From: JAXLVB01 sp046329195
Lineage (GTDB): Bacteria > Bacteroidota > Bacteroidia > Cytophagales > Spirosomataceae
Assembly: GCA_046329195.1 (NCBI GenBank)
Contig: JAXLVB010000002.1
Coordinates: 2,232,001 to 2,296,000 of the forward strand
Length of the DNA: 64,000 nucleotides
Direction of reading: 5' to 3'
Notes under the pieces: model-generated
What the model was told of the DNA's origin: nothing
Databases searched by the model: none
Seen by the model: only the letters and a program-made list of their open reading frames with translations
In this document: positions 16,442 to 25,401 of the stretch, one piece after another
How positions within the stretch are numbered: position 1 is the first letter of the stretch
Layout: every line of letters starts with the position of its first letter
Position numbers and translations under genes: made by a program

Positions 16442-18028
16442 ATGAAAAAAACGTCGTTATTGTTTTTGACTTTTGTGCTGTTGTGGATTACTTCCTGCAA
16501 AAACACACAAGACGTTACTCCCGATGATCCTGCTTCTATTGATGATTTCTCGACAGTGCCAAGTGCTGTAGTAGAAGCCATCAAAACTACTTACCCCGAA
16601 GCAACCAATTTAACTTTTTCAGAAATTGAAAAAAACAAAGTTTGGGATTCTCAGTTTTCGTTAAGTGCTATTCCTCAAGAAGCCAAAATTGATGTAAAAG
16701 GCAATATTCTTGAGATGTATTCTGTAGCAGCTACCAACTCTACCAGTTCAACCGACGGTGGAACGGTCACCTTGCCTGCTGCTGCCGAAGCATATATCAC
16801 TAAAACCTACGCTGGCTACAAAATAGTAGCCTCGGGTCAAGGCGAATACAACAAAGTAAAAGCCTACAAAGTCACGCTTCGGAACGACAAAGAAGAAGTT
16901 ACCATCATTTTTGATGAAAAAGGTACTGTCTTGATTGAGTTTAAAGCGACGATTTCTAATCCGACTAATCCAGAGACTCCTAAGTCATACCCACTTGTCA
17001 AGGCAGATGACCTAACCGAGGCGATCAATAAGTACCTCAAAGACAACGGCCTAGCCTTTGCCAAAGGCGTTGTAACTATCGACAAAGACAACAAGAAAAC
17101 GTACTACATTGTAGCAACCAAAGGTACTACGATATATGAGTTGACTTTTGATAACGACAGCAAACTCACTAAGTCAAGTTCATACACGCCGCCACCAGCC
17201 CCAACTGCCATCAAAGCCATCAGCGAATTACCTGCTGCGGCAGTTACTTATTTAGCTGGCTATACGTTGGTAAGCGGTACGTTAGTAGTAGATAAGAACG
17301 GAAAGAAAACCTACACCGTAGTTGTCACCAAAGACGGTAAGAAATACGAAGTGAGCTTTGATGGTGACGGTAAAGTGCTTCGCAGTACGTTTGTGCCACC
17401 TTCACCACAGGTTATCAAGTCGGCGAGTGACCTACCTGCTACCATTGCTACATATCTGAAAGACTACAGTTTTGTAACAGGTTTGTTGTACTACGACAAG
17501 CAAGGCAACAAGCTCTACGACGTAACAGCTACCAAAGGTGGTATTACTACTTACTTTACCTTCAATGCCGATGGCAAAGTACTTAGCACAATCATCATGC
17601 CCAAAGAGGTGAAATCAACCAGTGATTTGCCAGAGGTAGTAGCTAAGTATCTAAAAGACAACGGTTATACCCTTGTGAAAGGAGTCATTGTATTTGACAA
17701 AGATGGGAAGCAAACCATCACAGTGTCGGCCAAGAAAGACAGTGATACTTACGAACTTGTATTTGATAACAGTGGTAAACTCGTAAAAGCCACAAAATAT
17801 CCATCCCTTCCATCCATTCAAGAAAAATCGCTGAGTAGTGGCGACGTCCCCAAAGTCATCGTAGAGTATCTCAATAATACCTACAAGACTTGGACGTTTA
17901 TGAAAGGAATTGCGTCATCGTTGAATGGAAAAGTTACTGGATACATCATCGTCATTCAAGTGAATAGCGACCTTTACTATTTGTACTTCGACGGCGAAGG
18001 GAAGTTTCAGGCCGCTAAGAAAGGATAA
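16442..18028 (+). CDS. lipoprotein with seven PepSY-like repeats
   Basis: 528 residues beginning MKKTSLLFLTFVLLWITSCK, a lipoprotein signal with Cys19 as the lipidated residue. The rest is about seven units of 55-68 residues (about 40-100, 110-170, 190-250, 260-320, 330-385, 395-455, 465-525). Each follows LP-x-x-V-x-x-YL, then a beta strand pattern ending in Y-x-L-x-F-D-x-x-G-K. The units resemble the PepSY-like domains of Bacteroidetes secreted proteins. An ATG-like start at 16412 would put ten residues before the signal and is rejected. It probably sits on the outer membrane or in the periplasm; function unknown. A strong terminator follows. Confidence 0.75.
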   Translation: MKKTSLLFLTFVLLWITSCKNTQDVTPDDPASIDDFSTVPSAVVEAIKTTYPEATNLTFSEIEKNKVWDSQFSLSAIPQEAKIDVKGNILEMYSVAATNSTSSTDGGTVTLPAAAEAYITKTYAGYKIVASGQGEYNKVKAYKVTLRNDKEEVTIIFDEKGTVLIEFKATISNPTNPETPKSYPLVKADDLTEAINKYLKDNGLAFAKGVVTIDKDNKKTYYIVATKGTTIYELTFDNDSKLTKSSSYTPPPAPTAIKAISELPAAAVTYLAGYTLVSGTLVVDKNGKKTYTVVVTKDGKKYEVSFDGDGKVLRSTFVPPSPQVIKSASDLPATIATYLKDYSFVTGLLYYDKQGNKLYDVTATKGGITTYFTFNADGKVLSTIIMPKEVKSTSDLPEVVAKYLKDNGYTLVKGVIVFDKDGKQTITVSAKKDSDTYELVFDNSGKLVKATKYPSLPSIQEKSLSSGDVPKVIVEYLNNTYKTWTFMKGIASSLNGKVTGYIIVIQVNSDLYYLYFDGEGKFQAAKKG

Positions 18029-18068
18029 TCCCAAAAAAGAAAGTTAATTCCTGCTGAATATCACAAAG

Positions 18069-18096
18069 TGCGTAGGCAATCAGCCTACGCATTTTT
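18069..18096 (+). terminator. intrinsic terminator of the lipoprotein gene
   Basis: TGCGTAGGC (18069-18077) and GCCTACGCA (18083-18091) form a perfect 9-bp stem, followed by TTTTT at 18092-18096. It begins 41 bp after the lipoprotein stop codon. Confidence 0.9.
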
Positions 18097-18133
18097 GTTT
18101 TAAGTGACATAACACTATCAACATTTATAAATT

Positions 18134-18199
18134 GTGTGGGCGTATAGCATACGCCCACACCCTAATAAGGCATGGGGGACGTATGCCATACGCCCCTAC
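18134..18199. repeat. REP-like double palindrome
   Basis: GTGTGGGCGTAT (18134-18145) and ATACGCCCACAC (18149-18160) form a perfect 12-bp hairpin with loop AGC. A second palindrome, GGGGGACGTAT with ATACGCCCCTAC, ends at 18199. The core GGGCGTATAGCATACGCCC is identical to the one between argG and argC. Confidence 0.75.
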
Positions 18200-18250
18200 A
18201 TCCACTAAACTGATTTGGTTACTCACGTTGAGTAATTCGATTAGCCTAAA

Positions 18251-18285
18251 TAGAAAAAGACCGCCTTATAAGCAGTCTTTTTCTA
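18251..18285. terminator. bidirectional intrinsic terminator
   Basis: TAGAAAAAGAC (18251-18261) pairs with GTCTTTTTCTA (18275-18285), with a further GC pair inside. A/T runs flank the helix on both strands. It lies between the plus-strand lipoprotein and the minus-strand PorG-like gene and can stop both. Confidence 0.75.
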
Positions 18286-18389
18286 TGATGAAAAGTACGT
18301 ATCTGAACAAATTCCATCAGCCGTTCACTTAGTCCTTCCTGATTTGGCAATAACATACTGTTCAGAGCAATAAATGCTGACTATCACCC

Positions 18390-19061
18390 TCATCGTGGGC
18401 ACACTATCTTGTAGAACGTGTAATAAATATTGATGGAGGTGTAGTAATACATATCCTTTTTGGTTTGGTCTTGCTGCTTAAGTTGCACGCCAGGCGTCAC
18501 ACTGTTGTCGCCCCAATTATCCAAATAGTCTGTAAATGTTTTGCGAGTTCCAAACTCAAATGCCCAACTCCAAGGGCCTTTCCATTGCATTTTTAAACCA
18601 ATGCCAAACGGCAGCGCCATGCTATTATTACCAAAACTGGCGGTACGGGGTTCTTTTGGATCAAAATTGATAAAAGACACGCCACCAAACACATAAGGTG
18701 TCCAATTTTTTGCTTTGGGAGAATTTTTAAAATTCAAAAAGTTGTATTCAAGGTTGGCTCCTGCTTCAAAAATTGAAGTATGAAAGCTCATTCCTCTAGC
18801 ATTGTTGAAGGGGTCGTTGACTTGCTTATCATCTGCAAAAATCTGCCCATACATAAAATTAGCCTTGAGCGAAACGGCTCTGCTCACATTATATCGAAAA
18901 AAGGCATTGCCTCCAGGCCGCAGAAACGACGGATGAAAATTGGGAGAAATATCCCCTTTGTAATGCAACATGCCTACTCCTCCGCCCACTTCTATCTTTT
19001 GAGCGTAGGTTTCAGCTACTAAGAGGGTGGCTCCTACAAGAACGATTATTTTTTTGAACAT
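18390..19061 (-). CDS. PorG-like (DUF6089) outer membrane protein
   Basis: 223 residues from the ATG at 19061, beginning MFKKIIVLVGATLLVAETYAQ, a Sec signal. The rest is amphipathic beta strand with family marks KIEVGGGVGMLHYKGD near the start, PYVFGGVSFINF, FGTRKTFTDYLD and a C-terminal KIVCPR. DUF6089 includes PorG of the type IX secretion system, and in related genomes this gene lies near nadK, uppS and bamA, as it does here. Nineteen upstream codons are open but do not look like signal peptide and are left out. A role in type IX secretion is inferred from family and neighbourhood. Confidence 0.75.
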   Translation of the reverse strand: MFKKIIVLVGATLLVAETYAQKIEVGGGVGMLHYKGDISPNFHPSFLRPGGNAFFRYNVSRAVSLKANFMYGQIFADDKQVNDPFNNARGMSFHTSIFEAGANLEYNFLNFKNSPKAKNWTPYVFGGVSFINFDPKEPRTASFGNNSMALPFGIGLKMQWKGPWSWAFEFGTRKTFTDYLDNWGDNSVTPGVQLKQQDQTKKDMYYYTSINIYYTFYKIVCPR

Positions 19062-19200
19062 ATCGGAGTGCTTAAACAGCAATTGGTAATGTGTATATGT
19101 TTTGTCGATAGACAACAAGTATGCTTTACTGCTACTGGTTGGTAGTCAGCTAACAATTATTAGACCAAAAACTACTGTTGAAGCAAGGCCATGAATTTCT

Positions 19201-20214
19201 TTATTCTCGGCCAGGGCATTTTACCTTGCCTGCAATGATGTAGCGCAGTTGAATAGTGCTAATCAAATAAGCATCTTTGTGTGTACTAGTGCCTCTGATA
19301 TTTCCAAAAATATCAGTCGGAAGTGGTTGAGCAAAAGGATCTCCGTTGGCAGGAAAACCAAAGTTGTTAACCAGATAATTCCGAACGTTGGCTGTACGGT
19401 CACCGCCTGAATAGGCTGCGATTTGTTCGAGCGAGCGGTTTGACATAGCACGAGCCAAATCGCTTTCTAAGTCATTAGGATTGGGGTAGTTACCGCCTGT
19501 GTCGTCTAGGTAGTCCGTAAACGTTATTCTAAAGCCTAATTCGGCAGCTATATCAAAACGATTATTAAGCTTATACCGAACGCCAATACCCATCGGCACA
19601 GCCAACTGCACTAATGAATAGGGCGTAGCATATCCGGGCAGACCTTGTCCTTCGGTACGGAGTGGCTTAAGGTCGGTCCAGGCTCCACCAAAGTCAACGG
19701 GGGCTTTTGCTTCTGGGTTATGTGCAAAAACGGCTACTCCCCCAAATAAGTAAGGAACCAACTTGGTACGGAACTGGAAATTTTTGCCTCCGTTTACCAA
19801 ATCATATACGCCCAAAATAGACAATTCTTTTACATCGTTTCGGAAATGCAGGTTTCTTAAAAACAATAGCTGTTTAGTAGCATCATTCTTGAAGTTATAA
19901 TCATCGCCAAACAAGCGAATCCACGTAAGACCAATGCGAGCGCTGAAGCGTTGAGAAAAATGCCGAGTATAAGAGGCGGTAGCATTCCAACGAATATTAC
20001 TAAGCGCTGGCAAGACTTGCCGATAGCTAGCAAACTCACCGTAGTAATTGGCGTGTCCTCCACCGATGGATACCACCGAATAGGGTGTAAAGTTTTGGTT
20101 TTTGCGACCTGAACTAGATGACAGTTTCTTGAAAAAATCAAATTGAGCTAATGATTCATGCCCAACACTACACAGCCCTATGCACAAGGCAAATGCTACC
20201 AAACGGATTTTCAT
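19201..20214 (-). CDS. PorG-like (DUF6089) outer membrane protein, second paralogue
   Basis: 337 residues with a signal peptide (about 1-23, ending SLAQF). Like its neighbour it is a beta-barrel protein with VPYLFGGVAVFAHNPEA, LGFRITFTDYLDDTGG and a C-terminal KVKCPG. It is about 110 residues longer, mainly through loops between barrel strands and a linker rich in Asn and Asp near 245-300. Its genomic position directly downstream of nadK is the usual site of porG, so this may be the orthologue and the shorter copy the duplicate. Both run in the same direction 139 bp apart. Confidence 0.78.
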   Translation of the reverse strand: MKIRLVAFALCIGLCSVGHESLAQFDFFKKLSSSSGRKNQNFTPYSVVSIGGGHANYYGEFASYRQVLPALSNIRWNATASYTRHFSQRFSARIGLTWIRLFGDDYNFKNDATKQLLFLRNLHFRNDVKELSILGVYDLVNGGKNFQFRTKLVPYLFGGVAVFAHNPEAKAPVDFGGAWTDLKPLRTEGQGLPGYATPYSLVQLAVPMGIGVRYKLNNRFDIAAELGFRITFTDYLDDTGGNYPNPNDLESDLARAMSNRSLEQIAAYSGGDRTANVRNYLVNNFGFPANGDPFAQPLPTDIFGNIRGTSTHKDAYLISTIQLRYIIAGKVKCPGRE

Positions 20215-20312
20215 GTTTGTTAAATTTTCTTAAAATCGGGTGCAATTTACAGACTAACGGTGAAATTTTAGTTTTGTTTTATCCAGATTCAAAAATCCTC
20301 TTTACCTGTGCC

Positions 20313-21191
20313 TTACCAATTCCGAATATCTAAGCCCCAATTAAGTTTATTTCGGAGGGTATTGAGGAATCGGTCATCGGGCATTTTTACCAATCTGGCT
20401 TTAAAGTTTTCTTTCCGAATAGTAATAGGCAAACTACCTTCCACGATTCGAGAACGAGAATCGAGTGAAACCAGAAAGCTTCGACTACGGCTCTCTACCT
20501 CCATTGTAATCACACTGGTGTCTTCTACAATCATGGGGCGTACGTTGAGGTTGTGCGGACTAATAGGTGCCACCACAAAACTCTGCGAGTGGGGCAACAT
20601 AACTGGCCCACCTACGCTCAAGCAATACCCTGTAGAGCCTGTGGGTGTAGAAACTAGCAAGCCATCAGCCCAATAGGAGTTAAGAAACTCTCCATTGATG
20701 TGGGTATGAACCACAATCATCGACGAGGTATCGGTTTTGGTGATAGTACATTCGTTTAAGCCAAAATTCAGGCCATCAAACAAGTCCCGTTCGGCTTCGA
20801 GGTGTACCAACGACCGCTCATCTATTACGTAATCTCCTTCAAAAAGGATAGCTAACGTCTCTACAAGCTCACTTGGCGCCACCGTTGCCAAAAAACCTAA
20901 ACGGCCAATATTAACCCCCAAAATAGGTATTTCTTTTGGTCCTACTTGGGTAACTGTATCAAGAAGTGTGCCGTCGCCACCTAAGCTGAAGATAAAGTCG
21001 GTGGCATTGAGTTCTTGGCAATTAGTATAGGTGCCATTGTAGGGATGCTTAACACCTCCATCACGAAGCATCTCAAAATAAGAGGCAGATAGTTGAACCT
21101 CCACATGACGACGAGCCAACTCGTCGAACATGGCTTGTATAAAAGGTTTGGCTTGTTCGTTGAACTGCCGTCCGTGGATGGCGATTTTCAT
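20313..21191 (-). CDS. nadK: NAD kinase
   Basis: Phosphorylates NAD to NADP in the cytoplasm. The 292 residues include the catalytic GGDG at 71-74 in SLGGDGTLLD, the LNECTI motif and the TPTGSTGYCLS nucleotide loop. Its ATG overlaps the stop codon of the upstream CBS gene as TAATG, so the two are translationally coupled. The pair CBS-nadK followed by a porG-like gene is common in Bacteroidetes. Confidence 0.96.
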   Translation of the reverse strand: MKIAIHGRQFNEQAKPFIQAMFDELARRHVEVQLSASYFEMLRDGGVKHPYNGTYTNCQELNATDFIFSLGGDGTLLDTVTQVGPKEIPILGVNIGRLGFLATVAPSELVETLAILFEGDYVIDERSLVHLEAERDLFDGLNFGLNECTITKTDTSSMIVVHTHINGEFLNSYWADGLLVSTPTGSTGYCLSVGGPVMLPHSQSFVVAPISPHNLNVRPMIVEDTSVITMEVESRSRSFLVSLDSRSRIVEGSLPITIRKENFKARLVKMPDDRFLNTLRNKLNWGLDIRNW

Positions 21192-21859
21192 TAAAACTCT
21201 AAGTATTTAAGAAGCATATCGAGGCGCTCACGGTCAGGGTTTTCGATGGGGTCGCTCCCATAGACGGTTATCACGTCGTACCCATAGCGCTCAAGCGTAG
21301 CTACTACTGAGGTCACTTCTCGGCGATTTAACTTTAAGGTAAGTGTACTGGGGGCTTCACCATCTAGCGAGCCATCTGCAAAATAACTACTGATGATTTT
21401 GGCATCATTTGACTCAACCAAACGGCTGATTTCGGTAAGAGAATAGTCACGATGTTCGATTTGGAGTACTACAATAGCTCCTTTTTCTTGTAGGCCCAGT
21501 GAGTTGGCTAATTGTCGAAGTAATTGATTGACAGGAATGGTTCCTGTAAACTGCCGATTTTCATCTAGCACAGGCAACACATCGAGTGATTGTTGCTGTA
21601 CAATTCCCACTAGTTCGAGCAGGTGTTGGTGTTGAAGCGCAAATACTTGTGCATGAGTAGGCTGGATTTCGGCCAAGCGAATGGCACCATCGTCCACATC
21701 CAACATCAAATTTTCTTCGATAATACCTCGGTATTCGCCGTTTTCGACCAGAGCCAATTGTCCCACTCTGAATTCCTCCATCCAGTCGAGGGCCTTGGCC
21801 ACGGAGTCTTGTGGCTTCAATGCCGGGAGCATCGGGTCTATTAGTTCGTCTGCTATCAA
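21191..21859 (-). CDS. tandem CBS-domain protein
   Basis: 222 residues. The first 120 form a pair of CBS modules (starting LIDPMLPALKPQDSVAKAL and ending near IPVNQLLRQLA), which usually bind adenine nucleotides. The C-terminal half (IVVLQIEHRDYSLTEISRLV) looks like an ACT-type fold. It overlaps nadK by one base, so it may sense nucleotide state for NAD kinase or simply share its expression; that role is a guess from position. No membrane segment is present. Confidence 0.85.
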   Translation of the reverse strand: MIADELIDPMLPALKPQDSVAKALDWMEEFRVGQLALVENGEYRGIIEENLMLDVDDGAIRLAEIQPTHAQVFALQHQHLLELVGIVQQQSLDVLPVLDENRQFTGTIPVNQLLRQLANSLGLQEKGAIVVLQIEHRDYSLTEISRLVESNDAKIISSYFADGSLDGEAPSTLTLKLNRREVTSVVATLERYGYDVITVYGSDPIENPDRERLDMLLKYLEF

Positions 21860-21956
21860 AATCGTGGTTGGCTTAGAATAGAAATTAGACTAATAGACAA
21901 GAGGTTGAAGATTTTTTACGTTTGCAACTTATCTATTTACTCTTGTCCACTAAATT

Positions 21957-22727
21957 TTATACTTCTACTAACTTGGTTTTCAACAGAAAACGTTCCAAAA
22001 TCTGATTAAATTGCGCTGGATGCTCCATCATGGGTGCATGACAGCATTTATCTATAAACCAAAGTTCAGAATTTTTAATTAAATGATTAAAGTCATGCCC
22101 CACCGACGGCGGCGTAATGGTGTCGTTTAAACCCCAAACCAACAACGTAGGCACTTCAATTTGATAGAGGTCTTTGGCTACGTTATTCCGCTGTGCCGAC
22201 TTGGCAATTTGCACAATATTCATAGCTTTTGGAATACTATTCGTACTCTCAAAAACTTCATCTACTAACTCTTTCGTGGCTGTTTTAGGGTCGTAAAAGG
22301 TATATTCTACCCGTTCTTTCACGTAATCGTAACTTCCCCGCTTTGGATAAGAGCCACCCATTGCGTTTTCAAATAGCCCAGAGCTGCCTGTCAGCACCAA
22401 GCGCTTGACGTTGTATTGGTGCTTGAGTGTGTAAAGCAAGGCAATATGACCACCCAACGAATTGCCCAACAAAGTGAGCTCATTTAAGGCTTTAAATTCA
22501 ATAAAGCGTTCAATAAATGCCAACAAACCTTCTAAGCCTGCCTCTCGAATGGGCATTTCGTAAATAGGCATCAACGGAATTACAATTCGATATTCTTTTG
22601 AAAAATGGCTTATTACTCCCTCCCAATTACTGAGAGCGCCAAACAGTCCGTGGAGCAGCAACAGGGTTTCGCCGTTGCCTTCATCAATATACTTAAAGTC
22701 GTTTTCTTGCTTAACCTGATAATTCAT
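21957..22727 (-). CDS. alpha/beta hydrolase
   Basis: 256 residues of the alpha/beta hydrolase fold without signal peptide. The oxyanion segment is LLLHGLFG (23-30), the nucleophile Ser90 is in LGNSLGGH, and the C-terminal histidine is in CCHAPMMEHP; the acid is probably in VWGLNDTITPP. It lies upstream of CBS-nadK on the same strand with a 97-bp gap and may share their transcript. The substrate is unknown; a carboxylesterase is the safest description. Confidence 0.85.
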   Translation of the reverse strand: MNYQVKQENDFKYIDEGNGETLLLLHGLFGALSNWEGVISHFSKEYRIVIPLMPIYEMPIREAGLEGLLAFIERFIEFKALNELTLLGNSLGGHIALLYTLKHQYNVKRLVLTGSSGLFENAMGGSYPKRGSYDYVKERVEYTFYDPKTATKELVDEVFESTNSIPKAMNIVQIAKSAQRNNVAKDLYQIEVPTLLVWGLNDTITPPSVGHDFNHLIKNSELWFIDKCCHAPMMEHPAQFNQILERFLLKTKLVEV

Positions 22728-22837
22728 AAATTGGCTTTGATTTGGTAATCATACACAAAGAAAAGCATTTTCCCAAAAACCGAATGTATTTTAGCTGACA
22801 GTTTAACTATTTTTTGATTTGGTTGTTATAAACAAAA

Positions 22838-22845
22838 CAAAGTTA
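22838..22845 (-). promoter_or_regulatory. candidate -7 box for the hydrolase-CBS-nadK unit
   Basis: The minus strand reads TAACTTTG, an exact box, about 110 bp upstream of the hydrolase ATG in the divergent gap with the flavoprotein gene. No matching TTG was found at -33. Confidence 0.3.
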
Positions 22846-22856
22846 CTACTTGCATT

Positions 22857-24089
22857 ATGGCTTACACTACTGTGATTATTGGGGCTGGAATGGCCGGGTT
22901 GAGCTGTGCCAAATACCTCCACGACAAAGGCATTTATGCTACCATTTTAGAAGCGTCAGACGCCGTAGGCGGACGTGTTCGTACCGACGTAGTGGATGGA
23001 TTCACCCTAGACAGAGGCTTTCAAATATTACTAACAGCCTATCCAGAAGCCCAAAAACTACTTGACTACCAAGAACTTAACCTTAAAACATTTCGTTCAG
23101 GAGTCTTGATTCGTCAAGGGGCTCGCTCTATCAAAATGGCTGATCCGTTCAAAGAAGCGTCTGCCGTGATGAGCACGTTGTTTTCGCCAGTGGGGAGTTT
23201 GGCTGATAAGCTCCGAGTGTTGCGTTTGGCCATGAGCGTCTCTGACCAACCCGACGAAGAATTCTTCAAAAATAATTCTTCAGATACCTTGAGTTTTTTG
23301 AAAGAATACGGTTGGAGCAATCGAATGATTGAAAATTTCTTTACGCCTTTTTTTGGAGGAGTCTTTTTGGAGAACGAACTCGCTACTTCGTCTAGCTTTT
23401 TTGAGTTTGTGTTTAAACAGTTTTATGCTGGCGAGGCAGCTATTCCGGCTAAAGGAATACAGCAGATTCCTAACCAAGTACTTAGCAAAATCCCCCGTGC
23501 ACAGCTACGGCTCCATACCAAAGTTACACAGCTTAGTGACAACAAAGTAACCTTAGCCACTGGCGAGGTTATGTATGCCGATGCGATTGTACTGGCTACT
23601 GATGCGCACCAAGCCGCCTTGCTTTTAGGAAAAACTCCACAACGAACCTTTACTACTACTACCTGTACTTACTTTGCAGCCGACCGCTCGCCACTGAGCG
23701 ATAACATGCTTGTAGTCAACACCAACCGCCAGTCGGCGGTGCATAACCTTTGCGTACCGAGCGATATTGCCCCTGACTATGCTCCAGCTGGCAAGGCATT
23801 GATTTCGGTAAGTACCCAAGGGCTTCGGCATTATGATGAGGCCGAACTTACCGCCCAAATCAAAAAAGAATTGGTCGAATGGTACGGTAGCGAGGTCAAT
23901 CAATGGCAGCATTTGCGCACCTATCATATTCCAGAAGCACTTCCAGCATTTCTACCCAACGCTGCAATGGCACCACTGCAATTGTCAAAAACACTCTATC
24001 AATGTGGCGACCAAACGGCCTACCCGTCGCTCAATGCAGCTATTATGACGGGGCGTCAGGTGGCAGAAATGATTTTGGGTGAAGTCTAA
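22857..24089 (+). CDS. phytoene desaturase/protoporphyrinogen oxidase-like FAD oxidoreductase
   Basis: 410 residues with the FAD loop VIIGAGMAGLSCAKYL (6-21), the second motif EASDAVGGRVRTD and DRGFQILLTAYPE, a feature of CrtI/PDS-like amine oxidase relatives. The C-terminal FAD-binding part is YQCGDQTAYPSLNAAIMTGR. No signal peptide is present. Such proteins in Bacteroidetes are usually annotated only as NAD(P)/FAD-dependent oxidoreductases; carotenoid synthesis genes are not nearby, so the substrate is left open. It is convergent with ppa across a shared terminator. Confidence 0.82.
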   Translation: MAYTTVIIGAGMAGLSCAKYLHDKGIYATILEASDAVGGRVRTDVVDGFTLDRGFQILLTAYPEAQKLLDYQELNLKTFRSGVLIRQGARSIKMADPFKEASAVMSTLFSPVGSLADKLRVLRLAMSVSDQPDEEFFKNNSSDTLSFLKEYGWSNRMIENFFTPFFGGVFLENELATSSSFFEFVFKQFYAGEAAIPAKGIQQIPNQVLSKIPRAQLRLHTKVTQLSDNKVTLATGEVMYADAIVLATDAHQAALLLGKTPQRTFTTTTCTYFAADRSPLSDNMLVVNTNRQSAVHNLCVPSDIAPDYAPAGKALISVSTQGLRHYDEAELTAQIKKELVEWYGSEVNQWQHLRTYHIPEALPAFLPNAAMAPLQLSKTLYQCGDQTAYPSLNAAIMTGRQVAEMILGEV

Positions 24090-24097
24090 TTACTTGG

Positions 24098-24130
24098 CAA
24101 AGGCGAAATGCTTAGTTTCGCCTTTGTTTT
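24098..24130. terminator. bidirectional terminator between convergent genes
   Basis: CAAAGGCGAAA (24098-24108) and TTTCGCCTTTG (24116-24126) form a perfect 11-bp stem with a T run to 24130. It begins 8 bp after the oxidoreductase stop, and the T run overlaps the ppa stop codon on the other strand. Confidence 0.85.
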
Positions 24131-24740
24131 ACGCTCCATAACTATGTTCATAATCTCGCATCGAAGTCCGAATCACTTCGTGTGCATGTTCACGCCCATA
24201 CACGGCGTCAATGTCCACAACGTTGGTTTCGCCTGGGATTGCCTTGTAAGTCAAAAAATAATGACGCAACCGCTTCAAAATACTTTCAGGACAATCTGAA
24301 ATATCTTTCCATTTACCATACAGCGCATCGTTTTTGAGGACTGCAATGATTTTGTCGTCGGCTTCGCCTTTGTCAATCATACACAAGCCCCCAATCGGGA
24401 TCGCCTGTAAAAGGAGGTCACCGTGAGGGATTACTTTTTCGGTTAGCACCAAAATATCCAAGGGGTCGCCATCGCCTTCGGCTACGTTTTGCTTGGTGAG
24501 CGCCGAGGCCAATTGGGCAATTTGCTCACCACAATAAGTGCGAGGCACAAACCCATACAAAGCCGGAACGATGTTAGAATATAACTGAGGTCGGTCAATT
24601 TTTAAATAGCCCGTTTCTTTATCAATCTCATACTTTACCGTATCGGTGGGTACAATCTCAATAAATGCTGTTACAACTTGGGGGGCTTGCTCTCCAATCT
24701 GGATACCATGCCACGGATGTGCTTTAAATTGAGGAGGCAT
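24129..24740 (-). CDS. ppa: inorganic pyrophosphatase (family I)
   Basis: Hydrolyses pyrophosphate to phosphate, pulling biosynthetic reactions forward. The 203 residues carry the metal-binding acidic motif DGDPLDILVLTE near 95-106 and DKGEADDKIIAVL near 125-137. It starts MPPQFKAHPWHGIQ and has no signal. It is divergent from ridA, with only about 106 bp between the starts. Confidence 0.95.
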   Translation of the reverse strand: MPPQFKAHPWHGIQIGEQAPQVVTAFIEIVPTDTVKYEIDKETGYLKIDRPQLYSNIVPALYGFVPRTYCGEQIAQLASALTKQNVAEGDGDPLDILVLTEKVIPHGDLLLQAIPIGGLCMIDKGEADDKIIAVLKNDALYGKWKDISDCPESILKRLRHYFLTYKAIPGETNVVDIDAVYGREHAHEVIRTSMRDYEHSYGA

Positions 24741-24846
24741 TTTGCGATGGTTTTCTGGTTTTTATTTAGTATTTTACCGAGACCTTTTGATACTGCTAAG
24801 GTATTGGCTTTCAAATTACGTTAATCACCCTCAACTACTTTTGCTT

Positions 24847-25221
24847 ATGGAAGTTATTCTTACGCCTGATGCACCTACCCCTCGTGGGCATTATTCTCAG
24901 GCCATCGTGCACAATGGGCTTGTGTATGTGTCGGGTATTTTACCAATTGATATTTCTGGAAACAAATTAACGCACGACTCACTGGAAACGCAAACGGCTC
25001 AAGTACTTTCAAACCTCAATGCCATTCTCAAAGCTGCGGGAAGTGAGCCAGCCAAAGTACTAAAAACCACGGTATATATCACAGACGTCAACCATTGGGG
25101 ACGAGTGAACACCATGTATGCAGCATTTTTTGGAGAGCATCGCCCGGCTCGTTCTATAGTTCCTATCAAAGAACTCCATTTTGGTTTGCAAATCGAGCTT
25201 GAGGCTATTGCAAGCCTGTAA
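24847..25221 (+). CDS. ridA: RidA family enamine/imine deaminase
   Basis: Hydrolyses reactive 2-aminoacrylate-type enamines released by PLP enzymes. The 124 residues start MEVILTPDAPTPRGHYSQA and include the substrate arginine in HRPARSIVP and the terminal IELEAIA motif. An open frame extends upstream to 24742, but those 35 residues overlap the ppa promoter region and are unlike the family. No operon partner is evident. Confidence 0.92.
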   Translation: MEVILTPDAPTPRGHYSQAIVHNGLVYVSGILPIDISGNKLTHDSLETQTAQVLSNLNAILKAAGSEPAKVLKTTVYITDVNHWGRVNTMYAAFFGEHRPARSIVPIKELHFGLQIELEAIASL

Positions 25222-25340
25222 CACTATTTTAATTACTGTTTCGCTCATGGCCATAGCAAGCCCAATTTGCTGTTTATCAGTCAGATAAACACACCAAGTT
25301 AGAAATAAACGTTCCTTAAAAAGTCCTATGGTCTCCTCAT

Positions 25341-25371
25341 TTGCTTTCCCTCAATCAATTCCGTACATTTG
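25341..25371 (+). promoter_or_regulatory. promoter of uppS-bamA-ompH-ompH
   Basis: TTG at 25341-25343 and TACATTTG at 25364-25371 are separated by 20 bp, an exact Bacteroidetes promoter. Transcription should start near 25377. This falls downstream of a possible TTG start codon at 25369 and so favours the GTG at 25402 for uppS. Confidence 0.65.
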
Positions 25372-25401
25372 CGGTCTGATTTTCAGCGAAATTGCTTCAC
25401 C

